Assembly (NCBI RefSeq): GCF_048564905.1
Contig: NC_133021.1
Coordinates: 29,089,097 to 29,153,096, forward strand
Length of the DNA: 64,000 bases
Direction of reading: 5' to 3'
Source: Vicugna pacos
Taxonomy: Eukaryota; Chordata; Mammalia; Artiodactyla; Camelidae
Made by a program: the position numbers and the translations under genes. This document shows, one piece after another, positions 46,505 to 59,319 of this stretch (within the stretch, counting starts at the first letter, position 1; every line of letters begins with the position of its first letter). The notes below the pieces were generated by a model. That model made no database searches. It saw only the letters and a program-made list of their open reading frames with translations, and had not been told where the DNA came from.

Positions 46505-46625
46505 TTAAGTTAATGAACATACATTGGGAAACTCTTATCTGCTGTAACTGACCAGGGTGGGGGTTTAAAAGATGAATCAAACGTAATCCCTGTCTTTGAA
46601 GATCTCAAGGTCTATACAAAACTTG
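46505..46625 (+). repeat. L2-like fragment
   Basis: AAAGATGAATCAAACGTAAT, CCCTGTCTTTGAAGATCTCA and AGGTCTATACAAAAC match the L2-like phrase 'AGATGAATAAGACATGGTCCCTGCCCTCAAGGAGCTC' in order. Short and old. Confidence 0.5.
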
Positions 46626-47895
46626 ACAAATTAAAAAGTGTTTTCTACCTCTTTATTCTCTCTGTATTCTGACCTTATTTCTATTTTAAGTTTACAAACA
46701 TTAAGTGATAATAAGAAAACATATTATTGGAGTTCTGGGTTTTATTCCCCCGGTAAATAAAAATAGTTTGTTTTCTTTTTGAAGGTTGTGATAATTGAAA
46801 TTTTTCAATGTGAGAAGGATTTAGATTCTGAAGTGAATATAGCACATGCATTTAAACATAGATCTTGTCTCAATCGTATCATAGTCCTGACCATTCTTGA
46901 AAAAAAAGATCTGAAAATTGTTCATCTGTTCAGAAAACCTACACATCTGCTAAAATTGACATCCCAAACTCAACTATTTCCCTTGGTCAGAGCAGTAAAA
47001 TTCCATTCACCAGCAATTTCCCGTAATGCAACACAGACTCATTAAATATCAGATGGCTTTTTCTACTGTTGCAAATTGTAAGGCATTTGTGTTTTCAGAG
47101 AATATTTTATGGAGAACAGACCTAAGAAGAACACTTGACATAACAAAAATACAGAAAACTAACTACTTCTTAAGGTTTATTTACACTGAAACATGTTGAT
47201 AACCACCCTATATCGAGGAAATGGGGTTACCTGGGCCAACATCCACAATGGTGTGTGTATTTACTTTCTGTAAGTCCATTGGTTGAGCTGACTGTGCTAA
47301 TTTATTTGATCAGAGGCTTATCAATGTATTTAGGTTAAAATGGTGTCCCCAATGCAGCTACACGACCCCCAAAATATCTGAATATGTATGAATATAGAAT
47401 GACAAGTAGCACCACAAGGTATTTTTTAATAACAAATAAAAAGGAATAGACCCAAGTACCTGAGATGCTCAAAGGAAAGACATTTTGCTGGGACTCTGGA
47501 GCCAGAGACAGTATATTGTTTAGGGTTTTGAATTATAATCAGATGGAAGGGGAAATCCTTTGACATTTCCTAGAAATCATAAGAGTCTTGATATGAATAG
47601 AAGGAGCGGGGTTGTTGTAGACCATGGGAAGTTCAGGGTGACAGAAAAGTCCTTGGAAGGAAGCCATCTTGTTGGAGAGAGTGGTGTCTAGCAAGGCAGG
47701 CATCTAAGCTTATCCTATGGAGGAGGAGCTTAGCACATTAGATTAGAAGCTAGTAGATTCAGTGACAGAATAATGGATTTAGGAAGAACAAAGTGCATGC
47801 AATCATATTATATACTCCAGGAGAAAAATATATTTATCCCTCCAAGACTTTGATTGATTATGAACACAGAGAGGCATTTAGTGGGGGTTTGGAAG
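46626..47895. other. Intergenic DNA, nothing recognised
   Basis: An 88-codon frame at 46779-47045 has no recognisable domain. The rest is unique-looking with no supported gene. Confidence 0.4.
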
Positions 47896-47899
47896 AAAT

Positions 47900-49215
47900 A
47901 CCATATGAATTCACTTATTCACTTCTTTTCTGTTTTGTTAATTTATCCTTATATTTCCTCATTTCTACTCTTGGTGTTTACTTGTTCTTTTATCTACTTC
48001 GTGATTTAGAAACATTTCACGGTTTTGTTTGTTTGTTTGCTTGTTTGTTTCTACTGTTACTGCTTCTAGAGTGAATTTAAGGATGCAAATTTCTCTCTAA
48101 CCACTGATGTATTTTTCTTTATCATTAGTTCAAATATTTCTAAATTCCCTCTGTTATTTCTCCCTTAATCCAGGAGCTATTTACAAGTGTATAGCTTAAC
48201 TTCCAGGCTTTTGAAAATTGTCCATATTTATTCTTTCTTTTGTTAATAACTTCTAGCTCAATTCGACTAGAGTAAGAGAACGTAATCTAAACTTTTTATG
48301 TCTTTTAACATTTGTTGAGGTTTGCTTTATGACCTAGCATATAACTTTTTTAGTAAATATTCCATATGCTGAAAAGAATTAAATTCTCTATTTGTTGGGT
48401 GCAAACTTCCATGCATGTCAATTAGGTAAACACCTCAAATTGTATTTCTCAGATCTCTTATTTTTTCTGATATTTTCTTTTTTTTCCTGTTAGCCTTTGA
48501 AGGAGATATACTCAGCTCTTCATGATTTGCAGATTTGCTTAATTGTGAGTTTTTCTATTTCTCCACTTATTTCACCAAACTCTCATATGATGTCTTTCAG
48601 AATAATTATTGCTGAATTTTGAAATTCTCCTTGTAGTCTGACTTCTTTATCATTGTGAAAGGTACCTCATTATTTCCAGGTTTTTTTCTTTCCTGAACAT
48701 CTACACTGTTTAATATTACTATAAATATACATCAGGGATTTTTTGTTGTTGTTGTTGGTTAATGTTTGTACCACATATCTTTTTTCCTTTTGCTTTCAAC
48801 ATTTCAGTATTTTACATGTAAGGTTAGAATATTGTGAGCCACATATAATTTAATTATGCTTTTTAATCTCGTCTGAAAATATCAGTCTTTTTCTTGAAAA
48901 ATGTATTCCAATTAACTTAATGAAATTACTGACATAGTTAAATTTATATCTATCATTTAACTCTTTTTTTTTTTAATTTGACCCACTGGCTCTATACTCA
49001 CTTTGTCTTTCATTACGTTTCTTGGGCTGATGAGACTTCTAAAATTATTTTATTTTTCCTTTGTTCATTATGTATATTTGGATCATTCTTTTAGTCCTTA
49101 TTTAGAAATTACATGTATCCTTCATATATTGTATTCTTAAAAATACTTCTATAATTTTCTAATAATAATGGAATATTAGAACACATTAATTCCATTTACC
49201 CCCTCCTGTTTCTTT
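47900..49215 (-). mobile_element. Old LINE-1 or HAL1-type element, minus strand
   Basis: Plus-strand landmarks read as reverse LINE sequence: TTACAAGTGTATAGCTTAAC with TTCCAGGCTTTTGAAAATTG, CATTTGTTGAGGTTTGCTTT, ATGACCTAGCATATAAC, ATTCCATATGCTGAAAAGAA and ATGTCAATTAGGTAAACACC. This order is typical of antisense L1/HAL1-type DNA. Strongly diverged. It abuts the L1 that holds the C1QL1 retrocopy and could be part of the same element or an independent older one. Confidence 0.6.
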
Positions 49216-49400
49216 TCTTTAAAAAAAACATGTGATTTTTGCCCCACTATTGTTGAGATATAATTAACATATACCACTGCATCAGTGTAAGGTGTACAAC
49301 ATAATGATTTGACTTAACATACATCATGAGATGATGGCCACAGTAGTTTTAGTGACCATCCATCATCTCTTACAGATACAAAGAAATAGGAAAAAAAAGG

Positions 49401-50855
<1,455 letters not shown>

Positions 50856-50858
<3 letters not shown>

Positions 50859-50869
50859 AATATTTTTTT
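50856..50869. repeat. Probable target-site duplication at the retrocopy 5' end
   Basis: AGGAATATTTTTTT here resembles AGGATTTTTTTTTT at 49398-49411, where the duplication runs into the copied A-tail. The match is imperfect and partly low-complexity, so the duplication is probable rather than proven. Confidence 0.5.
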
Positions 50870-51591
50870 CTTGATGAGAACTCTTAGCATTTACTCTCTT
50901 AACACCTTTCATTTATAACATACAGCAGTGTTAATCATCTTTATCATGTTGTACATTACACTCCTAGTGACTACTTCTCTTATAACTGGAAGCTTGTTCC
51001 TTTTGACTACCTTCATCTAATTTTACTCCCCGCCACTCCCTGACTCTGGTAAGCACAAGTCTGATCTCTCTTGCTATGAGTTTGTTTGGTTTTGAAGTAT
51101 GATTGACCTACAACACTACGATTGTTCCCCATACAGAACATAGTAATTTGATGTTTCTACACTTTTAAGAATGATCACCATAAGTCTAGGTGTCATTTGT
51201 CACTATACAGATATTACATGAGATGATTATTGGCTGTATTCTCCATACTGTACATTTCATCCTGTGACTCATTTATTTTGTAACTGGAAGTTTGTACCTC
51301 TTCATCTCCCTCACCTATTTCTCTCCTTCCCCCGTCCCCTTCACCTCTGGTGACCACCTGTTTGTTCTTTACGATTCTGTTTCTATTTGGTTATGTTTGT
51401 TCATTTGTTTTGTTATTAGTTAATTGATTAATTAAATTTATTTATTGTTATTTATTCTACAAATAAATGAAATCATGCAGTATTTGTCTTTCTCCGTCTG
51501 ACTTATTTAGCATAATACCCTCTAGGTCCACCCATGTTGTCAAAAATGGCAAGATCCCATTCTTTTCTATGACTGAGTACTATTCCATCAT

Positions 51592-51620
51592 ATATGTGTA
51601 TGTGTGTGTGTGTGTGTGTA
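51592..51620. repeat. (TG)n microsatellite
   Basis: A TATGTG start then about nine TG units, sitting in the L1 at a site where many L1 copies carry a TATG-type variable tract. Confidence 0.8.
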
Positions 51621-52255
51621 CACCACTTCTTTATCAGTTCATCTGTTAATGAACACTTAGGCTGTTCCCATGTCCTGACAGTTGTAAATAGTGCTGCTAT
51701 AAATGTAGGGGTGCATGTATCTTTTTGAAATGATGTTTTTGTTTTTTTCAGTTAAATATCCAGAAGTGGAATTACTGGATTATATGGTGGTCCTATTTTT
51801 TTATTTTTTGAGGATCCTTCATACTGTTTTCCAGTGGTTGCACTAATTTACATTCCCACCAACAGTGCATGAGGGTTCCCTTTTCATCATATACTTTCCA
51901 ACACTTGTTATTTGTTGTCTTTTTGATGATAGTTATTCTGATAGGTGTGAGGAGATTTCGCATAGTGGTTTTGACTTACATTTCCCTGATGATTAGCGAT
52001 GTTGAGCATCTTTTCATATGTCTGTTGGCCATCTGTGTGTTTTCCTTGAAAAAGTGCCTATTCAGGTCTTCTGCCCATTTTTTAATTGGGTTGTTTGTTT
52101 TTTGCTGTTGCTTTCTTTGCATAGCTTGTGATTTTTAAATATTGGACATCGTGTACAAAGAAATGTAGATTCTCAGACTCTAGTCCACATAAAGAACCAG
52201 GAAATTCCCCCAGGAGAAAACCAGCTCTGTACCCTCAGTTTGCCTTTTGCAGGCT

Positions 52256-52275
52256 CCTCCTCCTCCTCCTCTTCC
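52256..52275. repeat. (CTC)n short tandem repeat
   Basis: Six CTC units just after the L1 and before a SINE. Confidence 0.75.
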
Positions 52276-52299
52276 TTTTGTGGGAGGGGGAAAGTAATT

Positions 52300-52400
52300 C
52301 AGTTTATTTATTTATTTTTAATGGAAGTACTGGGGATTGAACCCAGGACCTCATGCATGCTAAGCATGCTCTCTACCACTGAGCTATACCCTCCCCCCTT
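52300..52400 (-). mobile_element. Camelid tRNA-derived SINE, minus strand
   Basis: Reverse complement of the Vic-1-like SINE: a (TTTA)n tail side, GGAAGTACTGGGGATTGAAC (reversed B box), ATGCATGCTAAGCATGCTCT, ACCACTGAGCTATACCCTCC (reversed A box). The head is complete and close to consensus. Target duplication is not clear. Confidence 0.9.
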
Positions 52401-52965
52401 AGTATTTAATTCTTGATAGAGAATTTTATATAGAAATAAAGCACGTACTTGATAATGAAACCAAACTTTTGGGGGTCCTGGCACTAAGAAATACAAATGA
52501 GTAAAATACTGCATCTATGGAGATAATCCGTCTGAGGACCATGGTTGTATTTGGTGTCTGTGACCCTGAGTGCAAGGTTGTAGAGTGAGTTCTTTGCTAC
52601 CAGAAGAATCTTGTGTTGGTTTCCACATTTCCTCAGAATTCAGAGATTTATGCAACTTTTTTATGTTTCTTCTCATCCCAAATAGAAATGGGCTTTTTAA
52701 TCTAATGTACTTGGAATTCTTTAAGATGAGAAGGTTTATAGAATTTAATGCCATTGTGAGGCATTTGAGTGGCTTTACTTAGATCAATCCATGGCAGCTG
52801 ATTCTCAGTCTTTTTATGGAGAAAAAAATTTCATATTATAACCTTTCATTGTCAAGATTTAGAGATCATATAATTTAAAGGACTTTGCATGTCTCTTGTA
52901 GTGACAGTAAAATCTTCTGAAGTTATTTTGTTAATGTGAGAATACAAATTCAAGAATATATATGG
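52401..52965. other. Intergenic DNA, nothing recognised
   Basis: Unique-looking sequence. Frames of 70-79 codons on both strands (52515-52782) are without domains. Confidence 0.4.
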
Positions 52966-52969
52966 GGGA

Positions 52970-53096
52970 AATAACCTATAATGGAAAAGACTCTGAAAAA
53001 GAATATATTTTATATATATATAACTAAATCACTTTGCTATACACCTAAAATTAACACAACATTGTAAATCAACTATACTTCAATAATTTTTTTAAA
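52970..53096 (+). mobile_element. LINE-1 3' terminus, short
   Basis: GAAAAAGAATATATTTTATA, ACTAAATCACTTTGCTATAC and ACACAACATTGTAAATCAAC, then TATACTTCAATAA and an A-rich end, are the typical last 120 bases of an L1. A very short 5'-truncated insertion. Confidence 0.85.
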
Positions 53097-54865
53097 AAGA
53101 ATATATATAGGAAGACTTTTTCCATAGTTAAAGTAAAATCATAGCACCTAAAATTAATACAGTTATGGTATTGCACAACTCGTCTGTATTGTCATATCCC
53201 TTACTATTAGTATGTGGTACCACTCACAGTGGATACTGTATAAACATATAAAATGACCCTTGGGAAACAAATATATGCATTAATGGAAAGTCTGAAAAAT
53301 TGATAGTTTTCTATTTTCTAATGGCAGAAATTCAAGAGGGGCTTCCTTTTGCCCCAACACTTCACCTCTCTCCTCACTGTCATCCGAAATTCTTTTGACA
53401 AGCATAAATTCTTTCATTTTACCTTTTTGGAAAATGTGCATTTAAAGGAATGTGCCACCTCACCAATTGTATTTGCATTCTAAGTTTTAAGTGACTGATA
53501 GCAGAGATACATCCAAGTATTCAGAAATACACCCAATGCCCTAAGTTGCTTTCCTATCTCAGATATTTGTCTTTCTTCTCTGTGGGGGTCTGTCAGTGAG
53601 AGATGATGATGCAGAGTCCTCAGCCCACTGCTTTAGTTATAAGAGAAAATTACTTCTGTTGCAGAAAGCCAACATATCCAATGTATTTAAGTATCTTTTT
53701 TTTTTTTTACTGAATTGGGAGGCCAATTAGAAAATAATTTCTTCTCTCAGAAGAATTTAGTAGAGAACAGAATTGGGTTCTTCAAGGACAAAAGTTATCC
53801 AGGAGAAAGAGATCAAGTAGGATTACCAAGAAAAATTATTGAATAATAGATGCTAAACGAAGAAATGCTCCAATAGTTAAAGATCAGAAACGTAGACGAG
53901 TCTAGCTGAAACTTGGCCAGCAGACAGAAATCAGGACCTGAGTAGCAGGTAAGGTGCTTTAGTGTAAGAATCTAAGGGCAGCGCCAAGGATTTACCTAAA
54001 AGAAAGAGTTTGCTAAAAGTGGCTTATTCAAGTTTTTTAAAATCTAAAAATGGAATGTTTTCTCTCTCTTTAAAAAAGTGCTTTAAAATTTTTAGTTTCC
54101 CAGTGTTGGAGACTACAGTTTTGACAACTCATGATGCCAGTGTTTGGATTACTTAATATTCTCCTTAGCATTTTGTGTGCCTCGGGTTTGTTTCAGATTC
54201 CCCTATAAGCTTTATGGTGGCAGCCCTCTGATTATGATAAGAGTTCTCATATTCCTCATTTTATTTTCAAGCACCCTGTTAGATCTAGTCTTGCTTCCCT
54301 CTTTGTTATAGGGAAATGCTCTAGAAAATAGTCTAATGATTGGTACAACCAGAAACACATGTATGCAGTAGCCTAATATCTTAGCTATGCTTATAGGGTG
54401 AAAACCCTGGGGAGCTACCCATTGTATCATCATTTTTAAGTCAAAAAACATTGTGTACAAATTCAACAGATATTTGCACTTTAGGACCTGTTTATAGTAA
54501 TACAGTAGAGAAATAGGGAATAAATAATATAACACCAAATGTACATCATCCAATAGATTTAGAATCTGAGGTGATGTGTATGTAAGAAGCATATGGTAAA
54601 TTTTCCTATGAGTGCTAGAAGAAAGATTACAAAAGTTCAATGGAGTGTGAGATTTCATTTGCTGGGAAAAGAGAGAAAGAATCTATGGGGAGGTAATATT
54701 TGGTTTTGGTCTGGAAATACCGGCAAAACACTGGGACATGGACATGGGGAATACAGCCCAGATGAACGTCACAAGGTATGCGGTAACAGGATTCCACAAG
54801 GCATGCCCTGTTAACAGAACAAAGTCCAGTGCGTGTTGAGACTAGAATAGGGCACTTCACGTTAG
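53097..54865. other. Intergenic DNA, nothing recognised
   Basis: The minus-strand frame at 54212-54658 (148 codons) is the longest outside the retrocopy. It is rich in L, I, Y and S, as AT-rich chance frames are, and shows no recognisable domain. No repeat family could be assigned. Confidence 0.4.
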
Positions 54866-54869
54866 TTTT

Positions 54870-55140
54870 TGCAGCAAATTCTGAATCTCAGTGTCCTAAC
54901 AAACTGGACTTTATTTCTTGTTCACATCACAGTTCCACGAATTGCCTTGCTGGCAGCATTACACATGATGACTGGGGAGTGCTGAGTCCATCCATTTTGA
55001 TGTGACATCCTCTTCTAGGGTCTCTGCAGAGTTCAACTGGTTTATAGTCAAAGAGATTAAAACAAAAAGGGTATCATTCCCTCTGCACAATGATAGAACC
55101 AGAAAGGGAGGGTGGACTGAAGTCACGGAAGGCCTTGAAT
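54870..55140 (+). repeat. Old interspersed repeat, family not named
   Basis: AATCTCAGTGTCCTAACAAA, ACTGGACTTTATTTCTTGTT and CACATCACAGTTCCACGAAT resemble a common mammalian repeat starting AATCTCAGTGGCTTAACACA with TTATTTCTC next. The same opening is found at 63275. I cannot name the family with confidence. Confidence 0.45.
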
Positions 55141-57095
55141 GCCAAGTCTAAATAATTTTATTGCTGTTTCTGTTTCTGCTGCACCCCATAGATTCTCCCT
55201 ACCAAACAGCCTTGTTGACCAAAATCATTATTTAATGATGGCAAGATTGCTAGAAAAATTTTCATATGACAACCAAGTCTAAGGAAGAGTAATATGTGGA
55301 ACATATGAGTATGTAAGACTATTATCTCTTCTTTGAGAAATTCAAATCAGCAAATGCAGGCATTTTAAAGTGATCATTATCACGCCCAGTAATGATTCTT
55401 GTTCTGTCAGTTTAATTCGTACTGATCCCTCTCTTCCTTGTCTACATCCTAACATAAATTTCTAGCATTTACATGGTTCTAACACACAGTTGGATTTCCA
55501 TGTCTTATCACTGCCATGATATTAAATACTCTTTTAAGAGAGAGCCCTTCATAACCAATTCTTTTATTCTTGCCCAAGGTTACGCCCAATTCTTTGAAGG
55601 CGGCAGACCCTCAATAAGCTTGTAAATAAACAGCTTCATAAAGAAAGGTTCACTGTAGTAGAACCTCCTGTCTTGATATTAACAGAATTTTACACTGCCT
55701 TTGTGACAATTATGGCAAGGGAGAAAAGGACACCAAATTTGTTTAAGCAGCAAACACTTAAGGAGCACTTCATGTATGTCAGGTATTATAATGTGCCTTA
55801 GGAAGTCAAAATTAAACAGGAGAAAATGGAAAATAAAACAAAGAATGATGAAGCAATATGAAAAAAAAATGTGTATAGATATTTCAGGCCAATGTTATAG
55901 CCCACAAAGTTCCAAATACTCAATTTATTTTCCCCAAGCTTTCTCTAGATTCTATAGATTCCTCTGTCCAAAATGTATTAACTAATTTTTTTTAAGGCAC
56001 TGTCACTGCGGAAGGAATTGAGAGTCTTATTACTTCCAGTGAGGAGGAGTCATCCATGACTGAGAGGTTTTGGCTGTGCCTCTGCTGATAATAACATATG
56101 GAGATTGGAACAGGAACAAGAAATGAAAAATAAATTGGTGATATAGACTTCAACTTCCAGAAATTGAACAAAGTTGCCTTCCCTTGAATGTTCCAAAACT
56201 TTGATTACAAAACAGGGTCTGTTTCTTGTTTTCTATTTCATCCTTTGACGTTCACTCCTGCCATTTTTTTTAATTGAATAGAAGCCATTTTCCCATAGAG
56301 AAATGCTTAGTTTGATAGCTTGAATAACATTCAAGTTCATGGTTGCTGACTCTGCTGCAATTTAAATAACTCTTTCATGGTGTTACTTTCCCTGCTTTTA
56401 TTGATATTATGATCTACTGGCGATTCATATTTCTGATAGTTCTACATCAGGTCAGGAAGACACGTACTTTGTCGAGATCATTGCTGTGTATGTTTTATCA
56501 CTACTATGATACTGAAGAAAAGATATGACAAAAGATAAGATCTCTGTGAGCAAAATGAAAGATTTGGCTTATAAAAAAGATTACATCATTTGAGAGGATA
56601 GATATCTGAGGAATATTTACTGATCAGGGAGTTCTGTAATGAGAAATTTAAAAGACATAATGAAATTTAAGAGATACATACAATAGGCGTGAATGTAAAA
56701 GAAGAGCACAAGTCTAAAATGATACTATTAGGAAAGTTACAGGCTGGACTATCTAAGCATCAGAGAAGGTGAAAGAAAGGATTATTTAGATGAAGAGGAT
56801 CCTCAAATGGTTGAATATCACCTTCCGCCAATTTCCAATTGGAGTTAAACTCAATGTCAATATGACCCCTTCGTTTCTTTTATTTCAAGATTACCTAATT
56901 AATCACTAATTTCTTTTAACCTCTTTTTCTCCCTTTTAAAAATCCTGCGGTCACAGTCGTGTTTCTGACCCCTATCATCAGTGTCTAAAGTACTACAGTA
57001 ATGCAAATTTCTCAGAAGTGACCTCACTAGCCGTACGACTGCAGAACCAGCCCTGTTATTATTTCCAAATGCATCTCTCTCTCTCTCTTTTTTTT
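55141..57095. other. Intergenic DNA, nothing recognised
   Basis: Mostly unique. A weak L2-like trace is at 55745-55810. No frame above about 70 codons and no gene supported. Confidence 0.4.
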
Positions 57096-57104
57096 TTTCA
57101 CTAG

Positions 57105-57338
57105 CTACAATTTATGGAGCTTTTTTCTGCCAAGATTGAGCACAGTGCTTTTGCATGCATTATGTACATTATTTCAGTTGGTTCATATAATAATTATATT
57201 AGGTGAGATTATCTTCATTCTATAGTTGGAAAACCTGAAAGTTACGGAGCTTATGTAATTTGCCTAAGATCCCACTGTCCATAGGTGGCACTTAAGCCTG
57301 TCTCCAAAGCTAGTGTACTTAAGCACTGTTCTATACTG
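57105..57338 (+). repeat. MIR element, near full length
   Basis: GAGCACAGTGCTTTTGCATG, ATTATGTACATTATTTCAGT, GATTATCTTCATTCTATAGT, TTGGAAAACCTGAAAGTTAC, TAATTTGCCTAAGATCCCAC and TAGGTGGCACTTAAGCC match MIR order throughout. Confidence 0.8.
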
Positions 57339-57564
57339 CCCAATAGGAAAAGATAGGAGACTCTGCAAATATTTTCATATTCGTTAATTGGAGGATTCAT
57401 AAGCATTCAGGAACTATCTTCTGAATGTTAAAATTGTATTGTAATAACAAGAGTTTACTTTATCCTTGAATGATTTCTAACCTCAAATCCTCATCCAAAT
57501 GCTTCTCTCTAAAATTCAATCTGATATATCATTTCCTCCACTTATAAATTTGACAGCTCATTCT

Positions 57565-57600
57565 CCTTCTCTTTCTTTTCTTCTTCTTCTTCCCCTTCCC
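57565..57600. repeat. (CTT)n polypyrimidine tract
   Basis: Short run of CTT and TTC units, an impure microsatellite. Confidence 0.7.
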
Positions 57601-57711
57601 ACTTATCTATGTTTCTCTGTTGAAAATTTGCTCCTAAAGCCATTAAGTGGAATCCAGCAAGGTGAGGATGCCAGGGGGCAGATATGCGCTGAAGATGGGT
57701 GTGTGGGGAGA

Positions 57712-58232
57712 ATAATGGGAAGCAACCTAAGTGTTCATCAACAGATAACTAGACAAAGAAGATGTGATAATATGAGGTATATATAATGGAATAATACTCA
57801 GCCATAAAAAATGAAATTTTGTGATTTGCAGCAATGTGATTGACTTGGAGCATTTTATGCTAAGTTAAATAAGTCAGAGAATGACAAATACTGTGTGATA
57901 TCACTTATATGTAGAATCTAAAAAATACAACAAACTAGGAATATGACAAAAAAAAGAAGCAGACTCACAGATACAGAGAACAAACTAGTGGTTACCAGTG
58001 GGGAGATGGAAGGGGGAGGGTCAATAAAGGGTAGAGGAGTCAGAGGTACAAACTATTAGGTATAAAACAAGCTACGAGAATGTAACGTACAGCAGGGGGA
58101 ATATAGGCAACATTTTATAACTCTACATGGAGGGAGTATAACCTTAAAAACTTTGAATTACTATGTTGTATACCTGTAACTTATATAATGTTGTACATCA
58201 ACTGTAATTCAATGAAACAAATTTGAAAAAAT
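57712..58232 (+). mobile_element. LINE-1 3' end, plus strand, relatively well preserved
   Basis: GCAACCTAAGTGTTCATCAA, GGAATAATACTCAGCCATAA, AGTTAAATAAGTCAGAGAAT, ACTAGTGGTTACCAGTGGGG and TATACCTGTAACTTATATAA give an ordered L1 3' end. About 520 bases, 5' truncated and non-coding. It resembles artiodactyl-type L1 subfamilies. Confidence 0.88.
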
Positions 58233-58289
58233 CCACTCAGTGTTCCCCTATGTATAGAAACTTGATGTCACTCAACCAGGCACCTTATA

Positions 58290-58510
58290 TTGGCTCTCTC
58301 CTTATTATAGGCCTTGCATTCCTTTTAAAATAGTAGTTAACCTTGTTATTGCATTGTAATAATTTGCTTATGACTCTTCTTTTCTCCCCTAGAACATAAG
58401 GGTTTTTTTAATTGTCATATTGTCAAATTTCCAGTGCTTACTGCCTGTAATATCTGACATGTATTTTGTGTGCAAATATGTTTGGAATAAATGAATGAAT
58501 ATGAATGAAA
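58290..58510 (+). repeat. L2 3' end
   Basis: CTTTTCTCCCCTAGAACATA, GTGCTTACTGCCTGTAATAT and GGAATAAATGAATGAATATG fit the L2 3' end (consensus CCACTAGAATGTAAGCTCC, GCACCTAGAACAGTG, TTGAATGAATGAA). Confidence 0.6.
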
Positions 58511-58822
58511 CCCTGAAGTGTTTTATATCCCACAGCTATCAGCCCGTCCATCTGTGGCAGCGAAATTGTAATCAGATGAGTGCGTAGACATACAGCTGAA
58601 CAAAACTGTCAATGTCAGCTAGCTTTTTAACATAGATGATACTTCATAATATATTTTAATACTTTCTGCTTGAAGATCATAAGGAAATCCCCTGCTTTGT
58701 CTCCTGACCTGCTGCCAGCAGCTGTCATCTCCCAGACTATCCCTCAGAATCCCTTCTGCAACCACAGTTAAATCAAGAGACCTCAGTATCCCCCTCCTCA
58801 GCCCCCCTGGGATTGCAGAGGC

Positions 58823-59000
58823 CAGTGGTTCTCAAATTCCAGCATCACCTGGAGGGCTTGAGAAAGCACAGATTTCTGGGTCCCAGCCCCAGAGTTTCTA
58901 CTTCAGTAGGTCTGGGGTGGGACCTATCAATTTGCATTTTTAACATTTCACAGTTGATACAGGACTGTGGTCCTGGTGACCACCCTTTGAGAACCACTTG
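58823..59000 (+). mobile_element. MER5A-type hAT-Charlie MITE
   Basis: Terminal inverted repeats CAGTGGTTCTCAAA and TTTGAGAACCACTT, with the interior AGCATCACCTGGAGGGCTTG, GGGTCCCAGCCCCAGAGTTT and AATTTGCATTTTTAACA. Nearly complete at about 178 bases. An 8-base duplication could not be confirmed. The overlapping 73-75-codon frames are incidental. Confidence 0.9.
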
Positions 59001-59315
59001 TCCAGGTGTTTTCCACGAACTTGAGGTCAGCTGATTCTCAGCATGACTCATATCATTAATCCTTGCAGCCAATATGAAAAAGGGAAGATCCCCATGAACT
59101 GCAGGTCAACCATAATTTCCCAGGCAATCAATTTCACTAGGGAAGCAGAGGTGATATACCCTATACAGAATCTCCACTCCTCCATCATTCTCAGATTGTC
59201 CCACCAAGTCTTGGTTTAATCCCATAGCCGACTTCCCACAGCCTAAAGTCTGCATTCTCATCATTGCCTCCTCAGGCTAGTGAGATCACCATGTCCTGCT
59301 AGGGCAGATATTGAA
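59001..59315. other. Intergenic DNA, nothing recognised
   Basis: Short unique-looking stretch between MER5A and an L1. Confidence 0.45.
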
Positions 59316-59319
59316 TGTA

